A stretch of DNA of 27,007 bases from CAYTNY01 sp964439215 (GCA_964439215.1 CAYTNY010000025.1:1-27007); one strand, 5' to 3'. Shown: positions 1 through 7,385, counted from the first letter of the stretch. Translations and numbers: made by a program. Notes: generated from the letters alone by a model not told the origin.

Positions 1-35
1 ATAAAACCGCTTGCCAATATAACAACCTTTCTCAT
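1..35 (-). CDS. Start of an unidentified leftward gene (partial)
   Basis: Only the first 11 codons are inside the window, reading MRKVVILASGF from an ATG at 35-33, and the rest lies off the left edge. A basic start followed by a hydrophobic run would suit a signal peptide or a Rossmann-type first strand, so the function cannot be told. The call rests mainly on context. A well-spaced sigma-70 type promoter lies about 30 bases upstream, and a G-rich stretch (GGGGGTG) sits a few bases before the ATG as a possible ribosome binding site. Confidence 0.5.
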   Translation of the reverse strand, partial: MRKVVILASGF

Positions 36-64
36 TTCACACCCCCAAATTCTTTAATAAACCA

Positions 65-93
65 ATAATACAACCCCAACCGCAGAAAGTCAA
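65..93 (-). promoter_or_regulatory. Sigma-70 type promoter for the left-edge gene
   Basis: On the minus strand TTGACT (93-88) is followed after exactly 17 bases by TATTAT (70-65). The ATG of the partial gene is about 30 bases downstream. Both boxes are close to consensus and the spacing is ideal. No operator-like dyad is obvious around it. Confidence 0.6.
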
Positions 94-329
94 TAAATAA
101 TGCGATTGGAGTTTTATAGATTGCAAGTTTTATTGCAGCACTTCATAGAATCAAAGTTTTTTTCGCACATACCGGAGCGCTTAATTCATACAGTTATTTA
201 TATTTTCCACAGAACGCCGCTCTCTTCCTAACCCTTTTTCGGTATTTTTATCATTATATTTATAGTAAATACCGGCAAAGCATTAGAGTATTCATCCTTT
301 GCTCCTCGAGGTAGAGGGAATTAGTATAC
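94..329. other. Gene-free AT-rich stretch
   Basis: I see no supportable gene here. The only structures are an 8-bp inverted repeat, CGGTATTT (240-247) with AAATACCG (267-274) around an AT-rich centre, and an imperfect inverted repeat GAGGTAGAGGG (308-318) with CCCTCCACCTC (329-339). The second one leads into the structured repeat that follows and could form as an alternative to that element's first hairpin. Confidence 0.5.
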
Positions 330-455
330 CCTCCACCTCTATGGGGGAGGATAGAGTATGTTACAGGCAGTCTTTCGGCCTGTTACATACTCTTGGAGGG
401 GGTTAAGCAGCGGCTGAATACTGTATGACATAATTTGATGATTAAACAGGAGATG
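330..455 (+). repeat. Two-hairpin intergenic repeat, copy 1
   Basis: The element has three parts. The first is an 8-bp stem with a 5-base loop (CCTCCACC 330-337, GGGGGAGG 343-350, one A-G mismatch). The second is a 16-bp stem, AGAGTATGTTACAGGC (353-368) with GCCTGTTACATACTCT (378-393), carrying one T-T mismatch and a 9-base loop. The third is a 62-base tail (394-455) without strong structure. An inverted copy at 26501-26625 matches it throughout; the tails differ at about 10 of 62 positions with no gaps. It could be a small mobile (MITE-like or REP-like) element or a structured RNA. No open reading frame is present. Confidence 0.85.
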
Positions 456-560
456 GGCTGTATTTTGATATAGTTCCGGATGTTTCAGGTGCTGCAATTC
501 ATTTTACACTTCAGCCTCATTTTTTCAAAACATAAAACTCATCCTCTGTTTTTAGCTTCT

Positions 561-683
561 GTCTTTTTCACCCCCCTTTCAGTGAAAGGGGGGCAGGGCG
601 GATTTTTGTCTAAGGTTTGCATTATTGTCCCGTCATTAAAAACTAAATCCCCCTTGCCCCCTTTTTGAAAAGGGGGTAAAGAC
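561..683. repeat. MITE-like C-rich inverted-repeat element
   Basis: The stretch begins GTCTTT and ends AAAGAC, and its two ends are imperfect inverted copies of each other over roughly 40 bases. Each end holds its own palindrome. The left one is CCCCCCTTTC (571-580), AGT, GAAAGGGGGG (584-593). The right one is CCCCCTTTT (657-665), TG, AAAAGGGGG (668-676). The left half recurs at 26753-26811 and the right half at 26449-26480, both in the same orientation. The right palindrome, read on the minus strand, is identical to 18239-18258. I see no target-site duplication and no coding region. Confidence 0.7.
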
Positions 684-720
684 ATAAAACTGTACGTATA
701 GATAGTTTTATCCCCTCCTT

Positions 721-862
721 TCCCTCAGTTCTTCCCAAAACTCAAAACTCACTTCTTTTCCTTTAGTTCTTCCCAAAACCCAAAACTCAAAACTCAAAGC
801 TCACTTCTTTTCCCTCAGTTCTTCTCAAAGCTCAAAACTCAAAGCTCAAAACTCACTTCTTT
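721..862. repeat. Nested tandem repeat (three units with inner heptamers)
   Basis: Three tandem units lie at 721-758, 759-810 and 811-862 (38, 52 and 52 bases). Each unit is a constant 24-base frame (TCCYTYAGTTCTTCYC ... ACTTCTTT) around a variable number of 7-base repeats of the CAAAACT/CAAAGCT type: two, four and four copies. The unit length is therefore 24 plus 7n. The same unit appears in the opposite orientation at 26211-26250. It ends just before the stop of comEC. Confidence 0.85.
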
Positions 863-879
863 TCCCTTTCCCATTCTCC

Positions 880-2988
880 CTATTCCCCCTGTATTAATCT
901 CATTCCTTCCGACAGATTATACACATTCCCTGAAACAGCGGGCATACCGCCCCTTGACCGGTTCAAGCCGTTTATTATTATATAATTTTCCCGGGCATAA
1001 TCCGCCGCATCATCCAGAGAATAAAAACAGGGGTAAATTATTTTTCCCCCGCTTCCTTTTTCCGCCGCGGAGAGCACCTTGACGAAAATATGCTCCTGCT
1101 CGCCCGGGTCAACTGAAATTTTCATACTGTCCGCTCTGACAACTGTATGCCTGCCTTCCAGAACCGTGTATCTTACATTCTCCGTATCCCTGAATATATT
1201 TTTGACCCTGAAATTTCTTTTCAGTTCATTCACATTTTCTTCATTTCTCGTATTGTATACAGCCAGCAGATCAACATTGTTGATGCCGTGCTGTTTCATG
1301 TATGGAACAATTTCATATTTTATTCCCGGCGCCGCTTTTCCGGAGTCACATCCGATCACAAGAACTTTTTTGTTATCCTTTGTAATATGAAGAACGGCAT
1401 TTATCCCGCCTGAACTTATGTAATGCGCGGAATAGCCGGACACGGGCATAAAAATATGAACAATTCCCCATATAGCAAGAATAATACCCAGGCACACTTT
1501 CAGCGAAACTTTTTTTATCTTTACATCCACATCATCATAAGGAAGCATCAGAAAAAATACATAATAAATAATTATGAACAGGACAGGCAGTGATTTTATT
1601 GAAATCGCGGCGTACGGAACACTTCCCAGAACATTTACAAAAAACATGAGTATTTTTATCAGCACCCATAAACTTGCGCCTAGTAATTCAGCGGCATAAG
1701 GCAGTATCATTCCCGCTCCCCACATAACAAAACCCAGGATCGTTATTGCCGACGCAAGCGGAACCGCCACAAGGTTCGCTATGACCGCGATAATCGAAAA
1801 ATGATTGAAAGTATCTGCCATCACGGGAAACAGGAATATCTGTGACATAACAGTAACGGCTATGATCTCAAATATGCCCGCATGCCCAAATGAGAACCGT
1901 TTTATGTAATCTGAAAAATACACTATCCCCGCGGTGGCAAGAAAAGACAGCTGAAAACCCACATCAAACAGCTGCCCCGGGCTTATAAGCAGTATTACCA
2001 GCCCTGCCGCAGCCAGGCTGTTTAATATATCCGTGTCCCTCTCCAGCATTATCCCCGCAAGTATGAATGATGCCATTACCGCAGCCCGTGTAATTGACGG
2101 GTCGCCTCCCGTAACCAGAGCAAAGACCCATACACACACAAGCGTCAGCGCTGCGGTATACCTTCTGCGCATTCCTATAAGTTTAAATATAAGGAAAACA
2201 AAAAGAGCAACCAGCCCGACATTCATTCCCGAAACCGCGAGTATATGAACCGTTCCCGTTCTTATAAACGCGTTGTGAATATCATCGTTTAATACAGCCT
2301 GATTTCCCAGCATTATGCCCTGCGCGATTTTCGCTTCCTCTTCGGGTATATAGGAATCTATTATTTTTTCAAATTTTTTCCTTAAATACTGTGACAATGA
2401 AAAAAACGGATTTACAAACCCCTGCCCCGCGGTTCTTGCGTTATAATCCTGCGCATACAATGTTACATAAGTCCGTTTATGTTCCAGATATTCCCTGTAA
2501 CTGAATCCTCCGGGATTTTTTGCCTCAAAGGGCCGCGAAAACCTTCCGCTTATTTCCAATATATCCCCGTAAGAAATATCCTTAAAAGTCTTTCTGCCAA
2601 GGGTTGCCATAACCCGGCCCGCGGCTTTTTCATACTCTTTACCGTCATATTTCACGGCTCTGACAGTTCCCCTGAACTTTATTTTATTATCCGCTGTTTT
2701 GGGTATTGTTGAGACTTTTATTACGGCTTTTTTTATTTTTCCGGGCTCTGAAACAAGATTTTCAATATACGGAGAGTGCATATGATAAAAAACCGCGTGC
2801 ATAACAAAACCCGCGGCAAACGCATAAAGAAATATTTTGTTTTTCTTTGTATACATACTGAGCCCTGAAATCAATCCCGCAAAAAGCAGACAGAAGACAA
2901 AACACGCCCCAAAAGAATGAAAAAGCATATAAGCCGCAAAAAGACCCGCCGCATAAACAGAAAACAGAAAAATAACAGGCCTGTTCAT
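880..2988 (-). CDS. comEC: ComEC/Rec2-family DNA-uptake channel protein
   Basis: This 702-residue protein matches the inner-membrane channel that passes single-stranded DNA into the cytoplasm during natural transformation. The N-terminus has membrane segments and an OB-like DUF4131 region. The central Competence domain follows (about 200-480), with many membrane helices and the family motif HILAVSGMNVG. The C-terminal part (about 520-702) aligns with the metallo-beta-lactamase-like domain of longer ComECs but lacks its metal ligands. The family's HxHxDH is replaced by NTRNEE around residues 579-584, and the later HHGS by CFYS. The start overlaps the comEA stop by 4 bases (ATGA), so the two are translationally coupled. 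It is the last gene of the operon, and no terminator is evident before the repeat island. Family assignment is firm; whether it still supports uptake is open. Confidence 0.93.
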   Translation of the reverse strand: MNRPVIFLFSVYAAGLFAAYMLFHSFGACFVFCLLFAGLISGLSMYTKKNKIFLYAFAAGFVMHAVFYHMHSPYIENLVSEPGKIKKAVIKVSTIPKTADNKIKFRGTVRAVKYDGKEYEKAAGRVMATLGRKTFKDISYGDILEISGRFSRPFEAKNPGGFSYREYLEHKRTYVTLYAQDYNARTAGQGFVNPFFSLSQYLRKKFEKIIDSYIPEEEAKIAQGIMLGNQAVLNDDIHNAFIRTGTVHILAVSGMNVGLVALFVFLIFKLIGMRRRYTAALTLVCVWVFALVTGGDPSITRAAVMASFILAGIMLERDTDILNSLAAAGLVILLISPGQLFDVGFQLSFLATAGIVYFSDYIKRFSFGHAGIFEIIAVTVMSQIFLFPVMADTFNHFSIIAVIANLVAVPLASAITILGFVMWGAGMILPYAAELLGASLWVLIKILMFFVNVLGSVPYAAISIKSLPVLFIIIYYVFFLMLPYDDVDVKIKKVSLKVCLGIILAIWGIVHIFMPVSGYSAHYISSGGINAVLHITKDNKKVLVIGCDSGKAAPGIKYEIVPYMKQHGINNVDLLAVYNTRNEENVNELKRNFRVKNIFRDTENVRYTVLEGRHTVVRADSMKISVDPGEQEHIFVKVLSAAEKGSGGKIIYPCFYSLDDAADYARENYIIINGLNRSRGGMPAVSGNVYNLSEGMRLIQGE

Positions 2989-3305
2989 TCAAAAACCAGA
3001 TACGGCGCTATTTTCCGCGCTGTTACGGGGCCTATACCCTTAACTTTGATCAGGTCCTTTTTTTCCCTGAAAGAACCTTCTTTTTCCCGGAATTCAATTA
3101 TTCTTTTTGCATAAACAGGGCCTATACCCGGAAGTTTCATAATTTCTCCCGCATCGGCGGTATTTATATTTATGCGCAGCTCCTGCGTTTCTGCTTCGGG
3201 TATTTTCGCCTTAACAGGCGCAAATACATTGACAAAAAAACCGAATATGATTCCAAAGAAAATAATGACGAGAACCGTCTTTTCCTGTCTTGTAATTTCC
3301 CCCAT
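2985..3305 (-). CDS. comEA: ComEA-type helix-hairpin-helix DNA-binding protein
   Basis: A 106-residue protein with one N-terminal membrane segment (about residues 8-27), a short linker, and a C-terminal tandem helix-hairpin-helix domain. That domain holds the paired motifs LPGIGPVYAKRI and VKGIGPVTARKI and the typical opening INTADAGEIMKLPGIG. ComEA proteins bind double-stranded DNA in the periplasm and hand it to ComEC, which is the next gene and overlaps by 4 bases. A GAGGG ribosome binding site lies 8 bases before the ATG. Length and architecture are usual for short ComEA proteins. Confidence 0.92.
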   Translation of the reverse strand: MGEITRQEKTVLVIIFFGIIFGFFVNVFAPVKAKIPEAETQELRININTADAGEIMKLPGIGPVYAKRIIEFREKEGSFREKKDLIKVKGIGPVTARKIAPYLVFE

Positions 3306-3348
3306 AATTCAGTCCCTCTATATTTTTTATATTCCTTTCCGCTGATTT

Positions 3349-3918
3349 TCAGTCCCGGGTTATTTTAAATCTTCCGGCTGCCTTTGCATACCCCATATGT
3401 ACAAAATTCATCACAAAATCCTCAAGCTGTTCAAACAGTTTTTTTATTTCCTCCGCTTCTTCCTCCGAAAACCTGCCCAGAACATGATCCGTGCTTTTGC
3501 CCCTTAACCGCGGCCTGCCGACACCTATCCTGAGCCTGACAAATTCCGGAGTATTCAGCCGTTGTGTTATATCCATTATACCGTTGTGCCCCGCGGCGCC
3601 CCCGCCTATTTTAATTTTTGCTGTCCCAAATTCTATATCCATATCATCGTGGACAACAAGAATGTTTTCCGGCGGTATTTTATTTTTTCCCGCCCAGAAA
3701 ACAACTGCTTTTCCCGATAAATTCATATACGTAAGCGGTTTTATAAAGACCACTTTTTCACTGCGGATCGTCTTTTCCGCGGATACGGCAAATTTATTTT
3801 TTGAATCAAATTCAAATTTCAGTTTTTCCGCCATATGGTCAAGAAAATCAAACCCTATATTATGTCTGGTTCCGGCATATTCGGGATCTTTATTTCCCAG
3901 ACCGGCAATCAGCTTCAT
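3349..3918 (-). CDS. pth: Peptidyl-tRNA hydrolase
   Basis: The 189-residue protein hydrolyses the ester bond of peptidyl-tRNA released from stalled ribosomes, recycling tRNA in the cytoplasm. It opens with the family sequence GLGN..PEY..TRHNIGF, where His19 is the catalytic base and Asn9 a peptidyl contact. It also carries VHDDMD with the catalytic aspartate, and GGGAAGHNG with the conserved tRNA-contacting Asn. Length is normal. The start is 9 bases after the rplY stop and has no clear Shine-Dalgarno sequence, so translation is probably coupled to rplY. The pairing of rplY and pth is a widely conserved bacterial gene order. Confidence 0.96.
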   Translation of the reverse strand: MKLIAGLGNKDPEYAGTRHNIGFDFLDHMAEKLKFEFDSKNKFAVSAEKTIRSEKVVFIKPLTYMNLSGKAVVFWAGKNKIPPENILVVHDDMDIEFGTAKIKIGGGAAGHNGIMDITQRLNTPEFVRLRIGVGRPRLRGKSTDHVLGRFSEEEAEEIKKLFEQLEDFVMNFVHMGYAKAAGRFKITRD

Positions 3919-3927
3919 GTTTTATTT

Positions 3928-4569
3928 TTACTTTTTATCTTCTTTTTTCTCTTCGCCTACAACTTCAGGCTCTGCTGCAGCCGGTGTTTCCTCGCCCGCT
4001 TCAACAACTTTGCGCGCTCCAACAACCGCAAAAAGCTTATTATCCGGATTATCCATGATCTCAACTCCCTCAGGCACGGGAAAATCCTTTACTTTTATCT
4101 CATCTCCGACATTTAATCCCGAAAGATCCACTTCAAATTTTTCAGGAAGCCGGCCGGGTTCGCATTTTATCTTCATTTTTCTGGCAAACGCCTCCAGAAC
4201 TCCGCCCATTTTAACACCTTCCGGAACACCGCTGCCCACTATCGGAACCTCAAACCTTGTTTTTTCGCCTTCAACCAGCTGATGAAAATCCGCATGAAGA
4301 ATTTCTTCCGTAGCGGGGTCCCTGCGTATTTCTCTTATAGTCACGGTTTTTTCCTCTTTTTTATCCCTGTCCGTCAGTTTAAGAGTAATAAGAATGTTTC
4401 CCTTCGCAAGCGTCTTAACCGTTTTTTCAATGTCCTTTATCTTTATTTCTATAGGCATTGTTTTTGTTTCTTTTCCGTATACCACAGCCGGAATCGTTCC
4501 GTCCTTTTTCATCTTTTTGGCCGTGTTTTTCTTTTCTCTTGATTCGGCCTCAATAGTTATCTTTTCCAT
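3928..4569 (-). CDS. rplY: 50S ribosomal protein L25 (CTC/TL5 long form)
   Basis: This 213-residue protein is the long, two-domain form of L25, which binds 5S rRNA. The N-terminal L25 beta-barrel spans about residues 1-95 (EAESREKKNT, GTIPAVVYG and DFHQL are recognisable). The C-terminal TL5-type domain spans about 100-190 (VGVPxG-like GVPEGVKMGGVLE, LNVGDEIKVKDF). The tail is rich in Glu, Ala and Lys and probably disordered. GGAGG lies 7 bases before the ATG. It sits between prs and pth, a common bacterial order, and is firmly assigned. Confidence 0.96.
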   Translation of the reverse strand: MEKITIEAESREKKNTAKKMKKDGTIPAVVYGKETKTMPIEIKIKDIEKTVKTLAKGNILITLKLTDRDKKEEKTVTIREIRRDPATEEILHADFHQLVEGEKTRFEVPIVGSGVPEGVKMGGVLEAFARKMKIKCEPGRLPEKFEVDLSGLNVGDEIKVKDFPVPEGVEIMDNPDNKLFAVVGARKVVEAGEETPAAAEPEVVGEEKKEDKK

Positions 4570-4598
4570 CTTAGATCCTCCTGTATCAAATTTGCCTT

Positions 4599-5573
4599 TT
4601 ATTTAAAAAGTGCGCTTATTGTTTCTTCGTCATGTATTCTTTTTATTGCTTCCGCCAAAAGCTCCGCAACCGACAGTACTGTTATTTTTTTCACTTTTGA
4701 GCGGTCATGCTGCGGTATGGTATTCGTGACAACAACTTCCTTTATAGGCGAATCCGCTATTTTCGCGATTGCGGTGCCGGAAAAAACACCGTGCGACATG
4801 CATGCATAAATATCCTCTGCTCCTTTTGCCTTTAAAAACTTTGCCGCCTGCACCAGTGTTCCGCCGGTCGCGAGCATATCATCCGGTATTATTATGTCTT
4901 TGCCCTTTACATCGCCTATTATATGCATTGCTTCAACCGATTCCGGCCCTCTTCTTTTCTTATCAACAACAACCAGAGAAGTATTAAGTTTTTCCGCAAA
5001 ATACCAGGCTCTTTTTATACCTCCGATATCAGCGGTGGATATTACGGGTTTTTTCAGTTTTTTCTTTTTAAAATATTCCAGAAAAACCGGCGCAGCCAGC
5101 AGATGATCCATTGGTATGTCAAAGAACCCCTGTATCTGGTCGGCATGCAGGTCCATTGTCAGTATACGGTTGGCTCCCGCGCTTACCAGAAGATTCGCGA
5201 CCAGTTTCGCGGAAATCGGAACCCTGGGCTGGTCCTTTCTGTCCTGTCTCGCATATCCGTAAAACGGAAGAACAGCCGTTATTCTTTTCGCCGAGGCCCT
5301 TTTAAGGGCGTCCATAAGAACAAGCAGCTCCATCAGATTGTCATTCGGAGGCGCACAGGTTGACTGCAGAACAAAAACATCCGCTCCTCTTACATTATCA
5401 TTTAACTTTACATTTATTTCACCTTCAGGAAATTTTCCCACATAAGCATCATTAAGCTCCATGCCAAGATGCTGCGCTATTTCTTCGGAAAGTTTAAGAT
5501 TCGCGTTTCCCGAAATCAGCATTATTCTGTTCTTTTTTGACTTCCTTTTTAACGCTTTTTTCTTTTTTATCAC
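4599..5573 (-). CDS. prs: Ribose-phosphate pyrophosphokinase (PRPP synthase)
   Basis: This 324-residue cytoplasmic enzyme transfers pyrophosphate from ATP to ribose 5-phosphate, making PRPP for nucleotide, His and Trp synthesis. Visible motifs are the early FPEGEINVKLNDNVRG region, PFYGYARQDRK, the PRPP synthase signature around residues 141-158 (DLHADQIQGFF..P.DHL), and the phosphate-binding loop DDMLATGGTL. In that loop an Ala stands where many homologues have Asp or Ser. The start is GTG, supported by GGAG 9 bases upstream. This gives a Lys/Arg-rich N-terminal extension of about 17 residues before the usual beginning (IMLISGNANLKL). The glmU stop is only 3 bases away, so the two are co-transcribed. 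Confidence 0.96.
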   Translation of the reverse strand: MIKKKKALKRKSKKNRIMLISGNANLKLSEEIAQHLGMELNDAYVGKFPEGEINVKLNDNVRGADVFVLQSTCAPPNDNLMELLVLMDALKRASAKRITAVLPFYGYARQDRKDQPRVPISAKLVANLLVSAGANRILTMDLHADQIQGFFDIPMDHLLAAPVFLEYFKKKKLKKPVISTADIGGIKRAWYFAEKLNTSLVVVDKKRRGPESVEAMHIIGDVKGKDIIIPDDMLATGGTLVQAAKFLKAKGAEDIYACMSHGVFSGTAIAKIADSPIKEVVVTNTIPQHDRSKVKKITVLSVAELLAEAIKRIHDEETISALFK

Positions 5574-5576
5574 GCT

Positions 5577-6857
5577 TTATTTCTCCTTCTTTAAAAACTT
5601 ATTTTTCTTTTCAGTCTGCCTCGCTCTTGCTATGACAAGCGAGCCTTTTGAAACATTTTCGGTTATTACCGAACCTGCGCCCACGACCGAACCGGCGCCG
5701 ATCTTTACAGGCGCTACAAATACAACATTGCTGCCTGATTTCACGCCGCCGCCTATTATGGTTTTATGCTTTAATCTTCCGTCATAATTTGCCGTAACCG
5801 TACCGGCTCCTATATTTGTGCCGGCTCCTATTTCAGCGTCTCCTATATAACTTAAATGCGCAATATTTACATTATTTCCTATTTTTGATTTTTTAACCTC
5901 AACATAATTCCCGATTTTACAGTTATTGCCTATAACAGTCTGCGGTCTTATATGCGCACAAGGCCCTATAACACAGTTTTTTCCTATTTTCACAGGACCG
6001 GTTATGACAGTAAAAGGTTTAATTACCGTATCCCTGCCCGCAGTTACCTCTCCTTCTATAAAAACAGTATCAAAATCAACAATAGTTATACCATTTTCTG
6101 CCATCTTTTCAAGAACTTTTTTGTTTTTCATTTTTGAAGCCTTCGCAAGCTGGATCCTGTTATTTACCCCCGCAAGCTCGTTTTGGGGCAGAACCGCGGT
6201 ATGCATCGGTTTCCCGTGTTTTGCCATGATCTCCGCCGCATCCGTAAGATAATACTCCGCTTTTTTTCTGTTCAGCCTTATTTTGCTGATATATCTTTCC
6301 AAATCCGTTCTCTTTACTATATATACCCCGCCGTTAACAAGTTTTATTCTTTTTTCTTCCGGGCCGGCGTCTTTTTCTTCAACAATTTTCTGTACTTTCC
6401 CGTTTTCCCCGGTTATTATCCTTCCATAGCCCCCGGGATTTTTCGTATAAGAAACACCAATTATACCACTCACGTTTTTTTTTGTAAACTCTTTTATTAA
6501 TTTACCTATGGTTTCACAGGTTATAAGAGGCGTGTCGCCGCTCAGTATCAGAATGCCTTTTTTCAGCCTCTTCCGCGCATCAAACACGGTTTTTACGGCA
6601 TGTGCGGTCCCCAGCCGTTTAGTCTGAACCACAGTGCTTATTTTTTTACCCGGGAAATCCGCCTTCAAATACTCCTTTATTTCTTTTTCGTTTTTTCCGG
6701 CAACAACAACAATTTCCGGAATTCCCGCTTTCATACAGGCTTTTATTACATGCCCCAGCATAGGCGCCCCGCATACATTATGCATTACTTTTGAGTTTTC
6801 TGACCTCATACGGGTTCCTTCACCCGCCGCCAGTATAACAGCGCTTATATCAGTCAC
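5577..6857 (-). CDS. glmU: Bifunctional GlmU (GlcN-1-P acetyltransferase / UDP-GlcNAc pyrophosphorylase)
   Basis: GlmU makes UDP-GlcNAc for peptidoglycan and lipopolysaccharide. The N-terminal nucleotidyltransferase domain begins with LAAGEGTRM (residues 9-17) and SKVMH. The C-terminal left-handed beta-helix shows hexapeptide repeats (IGNNVNIAHLSYIGDAEIG, GAGTVTANYDG) including the acetyltransferase catalytic His and the ANYDG motif. At 426 residues it is a little short of the usual 450 or so, mainly at the C-terminal tail. The start is GTG with AGGAG 6 bases upstream, and it overlaps the fmdB stop by 8 bases. The glmU-prs order is conserved in many bacteria. Confidence 0.95.
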   Translation of the reverse strand: MTDISAVILAAGEGTRMRSENSKVMHNVCGAPMLGHVIKACMKAGIPEIVVVAGKNEKEIKEYLKADFPGKKISTVVQTKRLGTAHAVKTVFDARKRLKKGILILSGDTPLITCETIGKLIKEFTKKNVSGIIGVSYTKNPGGYGRIITGENGKVQKIVEEKDAGPEEKRIKLVNGGVYIVKRTDLERYISKIRLNRKKAEYYLTDAAEIMAKHGKPMHTAVLPQNELAGVNNRIQLAKASKMKNKKVLEKMAENGITIVDFDTVFIEGEVTAGRDTVIKPFTVITGPVKIGKNCVIGPCAHIRPQTVIGNNCKIGNYVEVKKSKIGNNVNIAHLSYIGDAEIGAGTNIGAGTVTANYDGRLKHKTIIGGGVKSGSNVVFVAPVKIGAGSVVGAGSVITENVSKGSLVIARARQTEKKNKFLKKEK

Positions 6858-7125
6858 CGGACGCTCCTGACGGACAGGCGCCTTCTTTGCCTGTCTTGCA
6901 GTCCCTGCACGGTGTTTTTTCGCTTTCTTTTTTGTTGTTCAGGGGTCTTTTGTAATCAGTTTCATAAAAACCGCTCCCCTTAAATATAATTCCCCCTCCT
7001 GTGCCTATGAGGCGTTTTATTTCTTTACCGCCGCATTTGGGGCATTTTTCAAAAGCATTTTCCTTCATTGACTGTCTGACTTCAAAGATACCGCATTTTT
7101 TACACTCATAATTATAAGCAGGCAC
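6850..7125 (-). CDS. FmdB-family zinc-ribbon protein (GTG start)
   Basis: I place the start at the GTG at 7125, preceded by a perfect GGAGG with a 7-base spacer. This gives a 91-residue protein beginning (M)PAYNYECKKCG, the standard FmdB opening. An open frame continues upstream, but that part overlaps another small gene in a different frame and is not protein-like. The zinc ribbon uses C8, C11, C28 and C31. The C-terminus adds C73, C76 and C84, a second Cys cluster found in some homologues. FmdB was named as a putative regulator of formamidase/amidase genes; the role of most members is unknown. It overlaps glmU by 8 bases. Confidence 0.88.
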   Translation of the reverse strand: MPAYNYECKKCGIFEVRQSMKENAFEKCPKCGGKEIKRLIGTGGGIIFKGSGFYETDYKRPLNNKKESEKTPCRDCKTGKEGACPSGASGD

Positions 7126-7174
7126 TTTCCAACCTCCGTATTTTTTTACAAACCGGGGCGTTCCCGGCTGTTTT

Positions 7175-7327
7175 TTATTTACGCACATATTCCCCGCAGG
7201 ATTTGGCGTTCGGCCTTTCCGGACGCGCGCACGTATTCGGATGATTATACCTGCAGGTATCGCATAAAAATCCATTATCCATCTTTATCATAAATTTTCT
7301 GAATGCGTTTTTTATCCGGCTCCACAT
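7175..7327 (-). CDS. Small four-cysteine protein (50 aa), unknown function
   Basis: This 50-codon gene opens MWSRIKNAFRKFMIK, continues with a core CDTCRYNHPNTCARPERPNA, and ends with a fourth Cys in KSCGEYVRK. The Cys residues are at 22, 25, 33 and 44, spaced as for a small zinc site. AAGGA stands 7 bases before the ATG and a strong promoter lies about 30 bases upstream, so it is probably the first gene of the fmdB-glmU-prs-rplY-pth-comEA-comEC operon. A basic amphipathic N-terminus suggests binding to nucleic acid or membrane, but that is a guess. It reads in a different frame from the upstream extension of the fmdB ORF. Confidence 0.72.
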   Translation of the reverse strand: MWSRIKNAFRKFMIKMDNGFLCDTCRYNHPNTCARPERPNAKSCGEYVRK

Positions 7328-7357
7328 ACTTTAATCCTTTCCCGAAATATCTTTATA

Positions 7358-7385
7358 ATTATAAATAATCCGTGAAAAAAGTCAA
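7358..7385 (-). promoter_or_regulatory. Promoter of the glmU-prs-comEC operon
   Basis: On the minus strand TTGACT (7385-7380) and TATAAT (7363-7358) are separated by 16 bases. The predicted start of transcription is about 20-25 bases before the ATG at 7327. The promoter begins 3 bases from the stop of the preceding gene, so this operon is likely to be transcribed independently of the one upstream. Confidence 0.72.

Noticed and set aside
353..393. GTATG...CATAC inside the large hairpin as a NikR site of the E. coli type
   Set aside because: The match is a by-product of the 16-bp hairpin, the spacing differs from GTATGA-N16-TCATAC, the element occurs far from any metal gene, and its second copy is in front of the rml operon.
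330..455. Riboswitch or leader RNA for a neighbouring gene
   Set aside because: The nearest downstream gene on the plus strand is over 15 kb away, and the second copy is separated from rmlA by the rml promoter, so it cannot be part of that transcript.
480..668. 62-codon plus-strand open frame in the left repeat island
   Set aside because: It runs through the C-rich inverted-repeat element and reads as low-complexity Phe/Leu/Pro text; no ribosome binding site and no family resemblance.
721..862. CRISPR array
   Set aside because: The repeated units differ by insertion of heptamers and there are no unique spacers between constant repeats; no cas genes are in the window.
3491..4282. 263-codon plus-strand open frame opposite pth and rplY
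   Set aside because: It is the antisense shadow of two firmly assigned genes, with Ser/Pro/Phe-rich composition and no family match.
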